This document shows, in pieces, positions 47,072-58,698 of a stretch of DNA of 64,000 nucleotides (position 1 is its first letter; every line of letters begins with the position of its first letter). The translations under genes and the position numbers were made by a program. This DNA comes from Manduca sexta (Eukaryota; Arthropoda; Insecta; Lepidoptera; Sphingidae): positions 2,349,245-2,413,244 of the forward strand of contig NC_051119.1 in the NCBI RefSeq assembly GCF_014839805.1, given 5' to 3'. The notes under the pieces are model-generated. The model saw only the letters and a list, made by a program, of their open reading frames with translations. It made no database searches and was not told the origin of the DNA.

Positions 47072-47590
47072 AGGCATTTTAACCTCAAGGATAGGGACGT
47101 TTACAACTAGATAAGCCAGTTGTAAAGCACGACGAAAGGGTCCTATCACATGAGCTGTTAGATTTGATTACAATAGGCATAGCAAAAACGCCGGAAAGCA
47201 CGGAAATTCCGTCTAGTCTCTACAAGGTCCATAGCCTTATTAATAGAGTCACACACTGCCTCGGTGGCGTAGTTATAATTATACTCGGTACCAGTTATTT
47301 CGATAATGCATCAGACAATAACTGGTTGTAGATCTCACATATGTGAAAATCCACCTGGGAAAGTATCACCGCAATGTCTATTTCTGCCGCAAAGCAGCAG
47401 TGTGTAGTCACTGTTGTGTTCCCACTTGAAGAACATTGTAGCCAGTGTAACTATTGGAATGAGGATGGCGAGCACAATGAAATATCAAATAATCCTTTGT
47501 AATTAAAGGTGTTGGATAGTGTATCTACTGTTTATAGGCAGTCGTATGGCTTACCAACAGGCGACCGGAAAACTCGTCTCGTCATTCTAA
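47072..47590. repeat. Repeat H right part fused to repeat G
   Basis: It continues repeat H ('aacctcaaggatagggacg', 'gggtcctatcacatgagctg'), includes a SINE B-head scrap ('gcctcggtggcgtagttata' at 47257), and runs into repeat G ('tctatttctgccgcaaagca', 'aggcagtcgtatggctta'). The same order occurs at 22947-23275. Confidence 0.75.
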
Positions 47591-47614
47591 AAATACCAGT
47601 TCCATTCCGTTCAG

Positions 47615-47821
47615 CAGAGGCGGCCTTTGGGGGAGGCGAACCGGGCAACCACCCGGAGCCTCACGCTTACAGAGGCCTCGCGCGGTGCCTCGCAGGACCT
47701 TTTTTTACGTTCTTACCGACGAAACTGTTAAAGCAGGGGAACGTTTTTTACTCTGCCCGGGGCCTTGCGTCTGTTTCTTTTGCTTTTGCCTGGGGCCTCG
47801 CGTCGTTTGAGGCCGCCACTG
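47615..47821. mobile_element. hAT-like MITE
   Basis: The left end cagaggcggcctttg and the right end gaggccgccactg are imperfect inverted repeats of the hAT CAG-GGC type. The interior is GC-rich. Flanks ccgttcag and ccttctcag resemble a decayed 8-bp duplication. A 150-residue open frame across it (47509-47961) is not gene-like. Confidence 0.65.
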
Positions 47822-48174
47822 CCTTCTCAGTCCTACAATGTCCCAAACATACAGACACACAGACAAACTTCGACCTTATAGCACCTCGCTTTTTGTGTGT
47901 TAAAAATTCAACCAAAAATGTCGCAATCTCAACAGGTACATCAAAGCGTCCATTAACATAATGTAACCTGTGAATTAGTATTTTTCTTTATAATCCGAGT
48001 TGTTGAGGGTGAGCGCGGGTATAAATCTAGCGGCATTACGCACAGGTTTTGCTGCTTACAGCCAGAGGGTACTGACAAATATCTTTTTAATTTTGCTTTT
48101 TCTACTGTTTTACGAGGGTAAATATTTTTATCCGTCGCATTAAGTAAAGAAGAGAATACACACACAGACATTCA

Positions 48175-48435
48175 CGCTTTTATCCCCGAAGAGGTAGGCA
48201 GAAGCGCAACTGGTGGACCCATTTTTCACCATGTAGATTATATCCCATGATTAGATAGGAGGCTGGCCTATCACCCGACTGACTAACGAGTGATGATTAT
48301 CCCTCGACAGTCGACACAATTATGCCGGCCTGATATACATAGACTGATCCCGGAACGCGACACACTTACGTGCGCCACTATGGCGGGTTTTTTACACCTT
48401 GTGTACGGTGGTCGCTATCCGGTCGAATATAAAAT
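48175..48435 (-). repeat. SINE B fragment followed by repeat C
   Basis: 48175-48275 is the inverted 3' half of SINE B ('gcttttatccccgaagagg'). 48276-48435 is inverted repeat C ('atccctcgacagtcgacac', 'cggtggtcgctatccggtcg'). Confidence 0.65.
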
Positions 48436-48789
48436 ATTATATCCAAAACATTTATTGAAATCCTACGAAATCCTGTAGCCTTTATAGTCCTAAGTTATTA
48501 AAATTTCAACTAGAATATTATACTTTTTTATAGTTTTCTGTTATTAACATTTCTACTGTATTATGTTTTATTTAAGATACATTATTCAATATCTATAATT
48601 ATCTCGCAGAGTTATACCAAAAATCGTTTAACTTACTTTCATTTCTGAATAAATATTCGTTAAATTACTCACTATAAAATACGTGGAAACAATCGAATGT
48701 TTCAAATGTGAGCGGATTTGTTTGGCTGAGCGCCAATAACAGGAAAAAGTATTTAGTTGTCTTCGTGCTTTAAAACAACGCGGAATTAA

Positions 48790-49330
48790 CAATGAAAATA
48801 TTGTGGACTAGCTGTCGACCTTGGTTTTGTCTCTATCTTTCCTCATCTATACATATTATAACAAAGGACCCTTATCTGTCTGATCATGGCTTTGCCCGCG
48901 TGAAGGAGTTTTCCGGAAAAAGAAGTAGTCTATGTCCTTCCCAGAATCTCAAACTATCTTCATACCAAATTTCATCAAAATCCTTTGAGTATTTTTTGAG
49001 TTTACAGCATTCAGACAGATAGACATGCGGCGGGGACTTTGGTTTATATTTTTTAGAATACCAATTTATATAGCTTCCTAGTATCTTTAGTGGTACTGCT
49101 AAAAGGCTGTTACATTGACCTATATCTATACATATTATAAAACAATGTCGCCATTTCTGCCTGTCTGTATGTCATCGATTTTCTCAAAATCTACTCAACG
49201 GATTTTTATGAAATTTGCTATGGAGGTAGTTTAAGACCTTGGGAAGGTTATAGGCTTTCTATCCCGGGAAAATATATAGCGAGACTTTTGTCCCGAAAAC
49301 ACCTTCACACGGCCAAAAGCTAGTCTTACT
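48790..49330 (+). repeat. Two repeat F fragments
   Basis: 48890-49025 has 'tttgcccgcgtgaaggag' and 'aatttcatcaaaatcctttg'. 49120-49325 has 'ctcaacggatttttatgaaa', 'taagaccttgggaaggttat' and 'tatcccgggaaaatatatag'. Both are diverged. Confidence 0.5.
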
Positions 49331-50299
49331 AATAAATGAAAATATTTGGATGTTTGTTAGAAGTAAACGCAGAAAAACTGAATTGATATTGATGAAATTT
49401 GACACACGGTAGACCATATCTTGGATTAATAGATAGGCTACTTTTACCCTGGTAATTTGCTCCCATTTCAATTTATTAATTTTTTTCATCTTATTTTTTA
49501 AAGAGATGGCGTTAGTGTCCTATGGTATTTTAGAGACTAATGTAATGAGAAAAGCTGTCCACGCGAGTGAAGCCGCGATCAATACCTAGTTATAAATAAA
49601 CAAGAGGTTAAAGCCAAGTGTGTGTTTTAATTAAAAAGAACTTCAGAAAGAAAATTAATAATTACAACCGAATGTAATACAGAAAGTACTTTATTATTAA
49701 AGGAGGGTTATGGAAGTTATTTCCATTGTTTCGGGAAGTCGTTGATTGCGAGAGTTGAGAAACATAACGCTTTTATCCGTGAAAGGTAAGCAGAGATGTA
49801 AATAAGATTGGAACCCATCTATTGTCTGAGTAGACGTTTTGCAGCAATAAGATTTACAATGAATTTTCTGTTAATGTTATAATTTGAGCGGGGCCCGTAT
49901 TGATTGATTCCTTTCTTACCGGATTACGACTGTTTGCATAGGTTTTCTCACGATGTTTTCCATCACCGTTAAAGCAAGCAATAATTCACGAAGAATACAC
50001 ACACACCCGAAATACTAACTAGTAATATGTAATTTAAAAATGTAATAACGACGATAAAACATGTCCCAGTGATTCTAAAGGGGCCTTTAGCCATTAGTCA
50101 GCGCGCACACTCGTACCTTTAATTTGGGATTTTACACTCGAGCGGGCACGCCTTTTCAGATTAAAACATCACGTAAATTCACGTAACTTACGACCTAGAA
50201 TGGGAATTGTCCGTAATTTCAAGGTTAAAAAGCTGCGAGGGTGGGAAAAGATATCTTACTGATATTACTATCTATATATTATCTTTATATTAATACATG
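49331..50299. other. Non-coding stretch with a SINE A scrap
   Basis: An inverted SINE A fragment ('cacgatgttttccatcacc', 'ttaaagcaagcaataattc') lies at 49930-50005. Otherwise nothing is assigned. Confidence 0.4.
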
Positions 50300-50445
50300 A
50301 AGTGGTGATAGCCTAGTTGGGTTTGGAACGGACTGCCGAGACGAATGTCCGCAGGATCAGATCCCAAGGTAACACGTCTGACTCCTAAAATGATGTTGTG
50401 TATTCTTTGTGAATTATATAATACAAGGCTGATGTTATATATACT
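50300..50445 (+). mobile_element. SINE A with large internal deletion
   Basis: The head 'gtgatagcctagttggg' and body start are present. The sequence jumps from 'tattctttgtgaattat' directly to 'ataatacaaggctgatgtt', losing about 190 bp of the body. Confidence 0.75.
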
Positions 50446-51294
50446 TAGTACCCTTTTTAATCACATTGCGCGCGCGCAGAAGTATGAAATTTGTCATCAT
50501 TAAAGTCTATATTATAGACGAATACAGCAAAATAAAATGTATATAGGAAAATATAACTTATATATCGTAAATACGACGGTCGATTTTCCCTCACTAGACG
50601 ACCACTAGTAAAAATAACTTCGTGTATATATCGACGGTTGAAGGCTAATAGACCTAAAGAAAAAATATTTTAATTATTAAAGAAAAACGTGCTGATTTTA
50701 AATATGTATGATACTTAGTGTCGTAAAAAATGTCGCTTAAGACAATTAGCCTTCAATGATCGATTTAATAAATATTACGGTTTAATATCCACCACTGGAC
50801 GACTACTAATAATAATAAATATGTGTATGTATGTTCTCTATAGATTCTACAACGGCTGAAGCGCTTTTAATTATATTTTTAGGTAATATACAAATTAGCC
50901 AGGTGATCCTATGAAGTTTGATACCCACGGATAACCAGAAGTCTTCTGGGTATGAATAATTAGGAATAGCTGCGTGTAGCCGGAGTGGGTCTTTAGTACT
51001 CATATTTATATAAATACTTATCGGCGCTTGAAAGGCAATAATATCTAAGCGACAAATATACAGAAAATGAATTATATAAATATTTAGAATCGCCATTTTT
51101 TTCTGCATCATTTGATCTAGGTTTTGTAGGTCTTGGACAATTTTAATAACATTAAACTTTATCTTTATTAAATAAAAAGTAGATTTTTTATAAATTTTCA
51201 TATAAAAATCATAACTTTAAAGCACTTTACTCAAAAATTTACAGATTGTCGCTTAGATATGATTGCTTTTTAAGTGTCGTTATATATTCCCATT
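50446..51294. other. AT-rich non-coding stretch
   Basis: No support for a gene or RNA. A 131-residue reverse-strand open frame (50806-51201) is AT-driven low complexity. Confidence 0.4.
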
Positions 51295-51476
51295 ATTCAT
51301 ACACGTTATTTATCTAAGGACGGAGCAAAACTGTGATAACAAGTCTGTTTCTCAGTGCTGACGGCATGGCAGCCTTCGCAGTGCGTAGACATAGGGCCGT
51401 TGTGATTAGCTAATATAGAGATACAACAATATTATCATAGCTTTGCTCCGTCCTTAGATAAAAAACGTCTAGGGAT
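51295..51476. mobile_element. MITE-1 copy 2 (shorter)
   Basis: The left arm 'ttatttatctaaggacggag' and right arm 'ctccgtccttagataaaaaa' are inverse. The core 'ggcatggcagccttcgcagt' is shared with 6570-6838, but about 75 bp of the middle are missing. Confidence 0.75.
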
Positions 51477-51639
51477 ATGGGTGTATGTTTTTATCTCTAC
51501 ACCACGTAAAGTAGACTGGTAGAGAATTCCTCTAGCGTTAAGTCCGCCTTTACATGACATTATGTATGCAGTGCAATAAAATAGAAATAAAAATATAAAT
51601 GAAAAGATTATTTTTTTTGTTTGTTTTGCTGGTGGTAGG

Positions 51640-51860
51640 ATATATTTTATATCCGCCCGGATAGCAACCACCGTACACAAGGTATTATAACCCGCCATAG
51701 TGGCCTACGTGTGTCGCGTTCCAGTACTAGCCCGTGTATATCCGGTTCTAAAAAACCGGCATAATTGTGTCGACTGTCGAGGGGTAATCATCTCTCGTCA
51801 GTCGACACTCTATTGGACCCCATTCTACTTACCATCAGGTGCAGTGGGGAAACTTTGCCA
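51640..51860 (+). mobile_element. Repeat C, near complete
   Basis: 'ttatatccgcccggatagca', 'ccgccatagtggcctacgtg', 'gtgtcgactgtcgaggggta' and 'ccatcaggtgcagtgggg' in order. It is the best copy for a consensus, with the internal hairpin at about 51768-51810. Confidence 0.7.
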
Positions 51861-52455
51861 AATGGTAAAATCAAAACTATATAACCTATTTTAAAAAGTC
51901 TTCTACTAATTACATTTACATTCTATATTACCCCCGAATTCTGAAAGCTACTTTTATCCCAAGAATTGGCATTAAAGCAGGCGCAGCCGCGAACACTGTC
52001 ATATTATTTGGTCGACATTATACTTGGACTTCACTGTACTTCAAACTTGATTTGTAGTAACAGTTTTTTAGCAAAAAAAAAAATACTCAGAAGCGATCGT
52101 CCCTTAATTAATTAAAATAAACCCTATTCCTTTGTAATAAAGTCTCACCTAACTCGGAGATCTAAATTCGCCAGTAACCATTTTACCGGCTACCACTTTT
52201 GTTCAGATAACAGAATTGTATTAGTATTATTAAATTTGTATTTTTCTAAGGGAATATCTTTGTCGTGTTCAACCTTAAATTTCGGAAGAATTTTATTATT
52301 CACCCTCTTATTGAATGAATTAGGCCTTTTATAAGGCTGAGTGTACGAATGGAGGCTCATAAAGGCCTTCTTAATATGGGCATGACTAAGAGACCCACTG
52401 CGTCTGATGGTAAGTGGGGTTCAGATAGAGTGTCGACGGACGACTGATGATTTTA
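51861..52455. other. Non-coding stretch
   Basis: Short scraps only: repeat C tail words at 52395-52440. No gene seen. Confidence 0.4.
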
Positions 52456-52720
52456 CCTTAGCACACACACACATACACACACACACACACATCATGCATT
52501 TTTCCCCGAAGAGGTATGCAGCGGTGCAACCAAGGTACTCACTTCTCGCCAAGTGTGTTCCGTCCCATGATGTGATAGGGGGCGAGCCTATCGCCATATC
52601 GGACACAAATACCAGATTCCGAGCTGATATTGCGAAGAAAATCTCAATATCATTGACCGACCTGGAATTCAAACCTAAAACCGGAATTCATACCATGCAC
52701 GCAATACTACGCCACCGGTA
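52456..52720 (-). mobile_element. SINE B, full length
   Basis: Starts at an (AC)n tract, then 'ccccgaagaggtatgcagcg', 'gataggggcgagcctatc'-type words, and an inverted head ending near 'acgccaccgg'. The B box is mutated. Confidence 0.78.
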
Positions 52721-53014
52721 CAATAACAGTATTAAAAGTTATATAAAAAAACTCAGACCCGTCCACTAGTCCCCAATTATTCTCTAAAGAAATATAAAAG
52801 GGGCTCAAAATGGCTGATTTATTTAACACATACATTGTTTTCATCAATGAGTATCGAAAACGAAAGAAACAGGTACAATGAAGAGAACAAGTGTTTTGTT
52901 TTAAGCCAACTTATATACGTGTTATTACTTAATTCGTCGTATTTTTACGTTTGCTCAATATGCTAAGCTTGGTGCTTCTCTACGGGATCAAATCATAAAT
53001 GAATAGATCTGTAG

Positions 53015-53298
53015 AAGAACGAAAGTTACCGAGGTAGCCCAACAGATTAGCAAGCTAAAATGGCAGTGGGCAGGGCACATAGATCGCAGAACTGACGGCA
53101 GATGGAGCAAAAAGTTCGCGAGTAGAGACTATGTACTGGCAAGCGCAGCGTTGGACATCCACCTGCAAAGTGATTTTGATAAAGGTCGCAGGAACACGGA
53201 TGCAGGCAGCTTTCGACAGGTCCATCTGGAAATCTTTAGGGGAGGCCTACGTTCAGCAGTGGACTTCATGTGGCTGATGATGATGATGAAGCTCAGTA
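53015..53298 (+). mobile_element. RTE-type LINE, 3' end
   Basis: Translating forward gives ISKLKWQWAGHIDRRTDGRW, then DAGSFRQVHLEIFRGGLRS. This is the conserved C-terminal tail of RTE-clade reverse transcriptases. It ends in a (TGA)n microsatellite typical of RTE 3' ends. It is strongly 5'-truncated. Confidence 0.75.
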
Positions 53299-53567
53299 AT
53301 AAATTTTTGCGACATTGTCCGATGTAATGATTCTTTTTGCCTTGGGTTCGATATGGTTTCAGATTGGTAATATTTTAATTTCATTATCATGGGACTTTGA
53401 ACTTCGAAGATGCAGAAAATAGCTCCAATCAAATAGGATGATGATTCTTTTTGTTTTGGGTTCAGTATAGATTCAACATGTTAGCAAATTAAGAATACTG
53501 TTATTTGACCTTTAATGATAGATGCAAAGTAACTCCTCAATATCAAATAAGATGACAATAATTATAT

Positions 53568-54260
53568 TTGTATTGGTTTGATTTAAATTTGTTTTTCGTG
53601 GAAAGAGTTACAGATGTTAAAGATTTAGGAGTTCGACTCAACGCTGGGCTAACGTTTCGTGATCATATCGTAAACATCTGTAAGAGAGCGTATAGAAATT
53701 TAGGATTTATACTTCGTGTCAGCCGCTGCTTTACCAATATAAAAGCAATCGAAGCGTTGTATAATGCTCTTGTGAGAAGCCAGCTAGAATGTAACGGAGT
53801 CATCTGGGCTCCATATGAAACCAAATATAGTCTCATGTTAGAGAAAATACAAAATAAATTTGTTAGATACCTATATTTTAAACAGTATGGCGTCTATCCG
53901 TTTTACCCATTGATGTATCCGACTCTATTTGTTTTGGGAATGGTAGGATATAATGAGTTGAGAGTTAGAAGGGAACTCACACTCGTGTCATACATCTTCA
54001 AAATAATAAGAGGAAAGACACATAATGGGGATGTTCTGGAGCGACTGTGCCTATGTGTTCCGGACAGGTATGTGTGGAGACGGCGAAAGCCTGCGTTGCT
54101 GGCGATCCCGCGCGCCAGTACCAACTTATTAAAAGAAGCACCTCTGACGCGCGCGCTCCGCACTCTCAACTTCATTGCAATTGAAACTGATCTATTTAAT
54201 TATCCTCTGAGTGAATTCACAAGGATAGCAACATGGATAATATGTCATAAAACTAAATAA
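53568..54260 (+). pseudogene. Jockey/CR1-like RT C-terminal fragment
   Basis: One open frame of 230 residues: VKDLGVRLNAGLTFRDHI, SQLECNGVIWAPYE, KYSLMLEKIQNKFVRYLY. These are the post-catalytic (thumb/connection) blocks of Jockey/CR1/R1-type LINE ORF2. The finger and palm motifs are absent, so it is 5'-truncated. It is followed by 'cattggggtaatgaccctg' and an (AAAT)n tail to 54362. It cannot encode a working RT. It may belong to the same family as the LINE at 16846, but the two do not overlap in sequence. Confidence 0.82.
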
Positions 54261-54362
54261 CTATTATATATATACACATGTAAATAGATTGTCGATACTA
54301 CAGCATTGGGGTAATGACCCTGTAAGTAGTATTAGTTTGATAATAAATAAATAAATAAATAA
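54261..54362 (+). repeat. 3' UTR and (AAAT)n tail of the truncated LINE
   Basis: 'attgtcgatactacagcatt' and 'ttagtttgataataaataaa' close the element in a short-unit tail, the usual end for this LINE group. Confidence 0.75.
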
Positions 54363-55934
54363 TTTAAAAAAATACAAAAACGAAAAATAGTTTTTAATAC
54401 GAAATAATAAGAACTTATTAAAACACTAGCAATCAAATTTTCTTTCCAGTTTTTATGCTTGTTTATTTTTTTGGGTCGGTGCCTGATAACCACGTAAAGT
54501 TCGTTGCGTTCTTTTAAGTTTATCCGACTTAAAAAAAATGTGAACACTGTTTTTTTAATATCTTACTAAAGTTGTGAATAGATTCAAACCAACTCTATCT
54601 AATTATAAATAAAAAAATACACAATAATTTAAAACAAGCTTAAAACTTTGTAGATTCATAACTTGTAAATAAAAGTTCTTTAGAAACTTCACAAAAAACA
54701 TTACTTATAACTAAGTTTTTGTTTGTATAATAAATAAAAACTAATATTATCTATGATTCTATCTTAGTGAAAAGCAAATATAGCCTAGTGAAGATGAGAC
54801 GAAAGTGGTAGGTATAGGGATAAGGGACGGGAGAGGTGGGAATGCCACCGGACCTTTGTCGGTAAAAAACTGAAAATAAATTATTTTTTTATTAATTACG
54901 AATGCAATTCAAACAGATAATTAGAAGTATACATGATTGAATTTTTGATTTTGAGCCACTGTAGGTACAAGGAGACTTTCTTATTTGTTTTTTTTTTTTA
55001 TAACAATCGAACTTAATCGTTGTAATCAACATGATCATTTAGCATTAGAAAAGCTGTTGTCTAATTTGCGCATTTTTTTTATCGTCCGTATTATTCCGTA
55101 TAAGCAGTGAATGTAGATAATAATATCTTCAAAAATGTTATGACAGTCTCCTAAGAAAGTTTTTTTCTAGCTACAGCGATTAAAATAGCCCTTACTGCTC
55201 CATCTTGAAAATTCACCTGTATATTCTTTTTAATTTTGTGGATTATTTAGCAATACATATTTATAGTATATATTTTATTTACGAGTTACTTTATTATTTT
55301 TATGACTATTAAAAACGAAATACCAATCTAACCCGTAGTATTTAATTAATATCTGAATTATTTCCCATTGTTTTGAACACTTTCGTATGTAACTGTACCG
55401 GGGTCATCTCCAGCAATTTGGGCATGGAGTTATGCGCTGCGTAAAATTTTATAGCGTGTTATTTAACAGCTTCGGACACTTATTGTTATTACAGTGGACA
55501 GTGTATAAACGCCAGGGGAATTGTCTCATAGGTCCAATAGTGTGTATGGACTGAGACTGGCAGGTCCTGAATTTGATAGCCTGAAAGAAAAGAAAAAAAG
55601 AGAGAAAATATTTATTTGTTACAAGCAAAATTACATAATGATTACAAAAATACTTAAATGTATTTGCTCGTCACAAAAGCGACCCCAGCTCAGCATATGC
55701 TGATAAAGAAACCAGCTCTGATCTTCCACTGGACCGTTTTGCCCACTGACTGCAAACAAGGATATCCTCCATTCAATTGTATTTTTTTTGTAACAAATTG
55801 ATGTTGACATGTACATACAGCTCGTCACTACTACTCATAAATGTGTAACACACGCACTCTATTTTATTCTAGGGGTAGACAGAGATACAGCTAGACCACA
55901 AAGTTTACAAGGAATAATAATAATGTCATAAAAG
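54363..55934. other. AT-rich non-coding stretch
   Basis: No gene or repeat family identified. Confidence 0.4.
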
Positions 55935-56030
55935 TCACAAGACTCTGGATGCAGTCCGCTTCCAATAGGTCGATGTGGATCTTTGGGCGAGGCCCATGGT
56001 CAGCAGTGGGCTGATGATTATGATGTAATG
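55935..56030 (+). mobile_element. RTE-type LINE, 3' terminal scrap
   Basis: 'ccaataggtcgatgtggatc', 'tttgggcgaggcccatggtc' and 'agcagtgggctgatgattat' give the last about 25 codons and the tail of an RTE element. Confidence 0.6.
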
Positions 56031-56370
56031 TAAGTTGTGTGAAAATATTGCCCGGGGCCACATCGAAGTGATATAACAGTAGCAGAAGGCCTTTGACTAT
56101 TAAAAATGTATTGCTATACAAAAGGTGCAAAAAATATAATTGAGTCATCCAAACATTTTGGTTTAAAGTCAACAATTACATTAACACCTACAATAAAACA
56201 TTTCTGAGTGAAAATAACTTTATAACGGAAACGGAAGTAGGAAAAATACGGGCCTTAAAAATGCCAAAAGGTCCGGGCTTAAATGTGTAATGCGGCGAAA
56301 TTGGGCTCAGTTGAAATTTACGTTCGCACAATGGTACGGGAAGATGTTCCTCATGTAAATAAGATGTCAG

Positions 56371-56530
56371 TACATTTAAAAACAGGGGATTTTTTCATTT
56401 AATTTTTTATATCTGAAGATTGGAAAAGCATCCTAGTTTCCTTCTTAAAAGTTACAGCATTTAAAACAGGGGATTTTTTTGTTTCATTTTTTATATCTGA
56501 AGATTGGAAAAGCATCTTGCCATTTTTTTT
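56371..56530 (+). repeat. Direct tandem duplication, period about 85 bp
   Basis: 'aaaacaggggattttt' and 'atatctgaagattggaaaag' occur at about 56380-56435 and again at 56463-56515, with an intervening C-rich 'ctagtttccttc' only in the first unit. Confidence 0.8.
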
Positions 56531-56684
56531 ACAAGTTCCAACCTTTTTTATCTGTAAGTAAGAGATAAAATAAAATCCGTAATTGCCACAAGATAAACGT
56601 CGCTAAAATAAAAACCATAAGTGTTGCCACAGCATAAACGCATAATTTTGTCAAGAAAATCAGTTAAATTCTGATTCGGGCAAA

Positions 56685-56825
56685 GCAATGGGTTTTTCTG
56701 CTCAGTATCAAATACCCTTAATCTAAAATTCGTGGCCAATATAGCGATAGGGCGGTCCCCTATCACATCATAGAATGAAATACACATGGCAAAAAGCGCC
56801 TCTGTAGATATTGGCCATAAAAGGT
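56685..56825 (+). repeat. SINE B middle fragment
   Basis: 'tgggtttttctgctcagtat', 'ccaatatagcgatagggcgg' and 'cccctatcacatcatagaat' are SINE B without head and tail. Confidence 0.65.
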
Positions 56826-56859
56826 AATAAAATGGTTTCTTTGCTATACCTTATCATAT

Positions 56860-57123
56860 AAAATACTAGCTTTTGCTCGCGGCTTCGCCCACGTAAAGGA
56901 GTTTTCCGAGATAATTTTTTTCCGACTTACTTGATATGTATCGTTTTATTATGACCAAATTACACAAAATCATTATAACTTGTAGCCTATGTGTTATTCT
57001 GATGTATAACCGATATTACTGTAAAGTTTCATTAAAATCTGTTCAGTAGTTTTTTCGTGAAACAAGAACAAACATACATACATCCATCCTCACAAACTTT
57101 CGCATTTATAATATTAGTAGGAT
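56860..57123 (+). mobile_element. Repeat E, near complete
   Basis: From 'atactagcttttgctcgcgg' through 'tgatgtataaccgatattac' to 'aactttcgcatttataat' and 'attagtaggat'. Close match to 22030-22312. An abundant non-coding lepidopteran repeat; class not assigned. Confidence 0.7.
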
Positions 57124-57699
57124 TAATTGGCGAAAGATCGTTAAGATGAAAAAGGTTCAAAATATTCTAAACAGATTTGTGGATGTTGAAATCTATTTCC
57201 AAACTGTATACATGTGTACACGAAATATCACGCAAATATGAATGGAAGTAAATATTGACACTACCAGTTTGCCACCAAAACTGAGTCGAATTAAATAGTC
57301 TGAGATCCGGTTAAATCATTTTTTACTGAAAATCAGCGAATTGGTTTTTTGCCAATCTTCTTCTTTTCGCTGAAAAGGATTCTGTTGTAGCCTGTAGCTT
57401 ATGAACTATCATTGAAACAATTCTAAATGATTTCTTTAAGGATATTTAGTTTAAGTCTCAAGCAACATACAAACATACCCACCATACGAATAATAATACG
57501 GTCGCCTCCTTCAACATATTGAAGGTGTCTTCGGGATCGAGTGCTGAGAAATGCGTTATTTTCTTTGTTAACCAACCATGTGCTGGCCTTCTGCATATCT
57601 ATTACAAAAGGTGGTACATCGAAGGAAATTAAGTGTCTACGGATCTAAAGCTTCTGATATACAACAAGTCTCTTCTCCCTCTTTTTATGTTGTACATAT
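57124..57699. other. Non-coding stretch
   Basis: Nothing assignable seen. Confidence 0.4.
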
Positions 57700-57955
57700 A
57701 AAAATACACACTAACGCCTTTTACTCCCGAAGAGAAGAGCAGAGGCGCAACTGATGCATGTACTTTCCATGGTGTTTATTCCGTACCCATAATGTGATAG
57801 GGTGAGAATCTATCGCTGTATCAGTCACAAAACCCAGACACCACGATATTAAGTAGAAAAACCCAATATTACTTTCCCCGACACGGAGATCGAACCCGGG
57901 ACCTCAGCACTACTGTCGTACCATAAAACAACTACGCCACCGAGACAGTCATTAT
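57700..57955 (-). mobile_element. SINE B, full length, diverged
   Basis: Inverted order: 'ttttactcccgaagagaaga', 'aatgtgatagggtgagaatc', B box complement 'gaacccgggacctca', 'actacgccaccgagacag'. Confidence 0.78.
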
Positions 57956-58449
57956 TGTGTCAATATGTCATTGTATTCAAGTATATAACTTGACAAAAAT
58001 AAAATAACGATTAGGTTAACAGCTGAATAAAAATCTTTATTAAACACCACCGACTCTCGGACTACATCCGACGTCACGCGCTTGCATTACCACGTAATAT
58101 GTTATTCAGCCTGAAAAACAAACTTTATGCGTGCAACATTAAAGTTTATGTTTCACTGCGCAGCTGACCGACCCATTATTATGGTAATTTGTATTGAATA
58201 TTGGGTTCGTGCGTCAGACTTTTAAATAGAATGGGCGAATGGGCAAGTGTGTCACCTGATGGTAAGGGAATAGTGCTATAAATAGTTATAATATTAAAGG
58301 GATCAGATGCCCTGCCGGCTTTGAAGAAGGCGGTCGAAATTCGGATATCTTTTCGTACCGATATACGCTTTGCCCCGGTTTTCTGTTTGGCTAATTATTA
58401 TAAAAAATGCATACAAACACATCAAGCCTTTTATTTAAAGAATCATACA
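57956..58449. other. Non-coding stretch
   Basis: A repeat C tail word ('tcacctgatggtaaggg') at 58251. Nothing else assigned. Confidence 0.4.
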
Positions 58450-58698
58450 CACAACATCACGCATTCATCCCCAAAGGGGTACGCAGAGGCGCAACCAGGG
58501 CACCCACTTTTCGCCAAATGTTTTCCGACCCATGATGTGATAGGGGGCGAGCCTATCGCCAAATCGGGCACAAATTCCAAACTCCGGGCCGATACTTAGC
58601 AGAAAAACTCAAATAGCACTTTGCCCGACCCGGGATTCGAACCCGGGACCTCAGAGCGCTGTCACGCATGCAGTACAACTACGCCGCCGAGGCAGTCT
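58450..58698 (-). mobile_element. SINE B, full length
   Basis: 'atccccaaaggggtacgcag', 'gtgatagggggcgagcctat', 'gggattcgaacccgggacct', 'actacgccgccgaggcag'. Very similar to 35620-35880; the head has a short deletion near 58660. Confidence 0.85.

Larger units (their letters stand above)
43122..47083. mobile_element. Head-to-head Penelope-like element pair with 12-bp TSD
   Basis: AGGCATTTTAAC occurs at 43122-43133 and 47072-47083, immediately outside the pair. Inside are a minus-strand copy (43134-44768, 5'-truncated, internal deletion) and a plus-strand, near full-length copy (44769-47071). The RT (FDVQSLFTS, YVDDTF) and the C-terminal GIY-YIG endonuclease are diagnostic of Penelope-like elements. 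The left end has about 35 nt ('ataatgatttcttatgttt...') that the right end lacks. This parallels the one-sided 34-bp extension and inverted partial copies known for Penelope of Drosophila virilis. Repeat H at 22736-23280 shows the site without insertion. Confidence 0.92.

Noticed and set aside
47509..47961. 150-residue open frame
   Set aside because: It spans repeat G and a hAT-like MITE. Its apparent Gly/Ala-rich content comes from the GC-rich MITE and no domain is visible.
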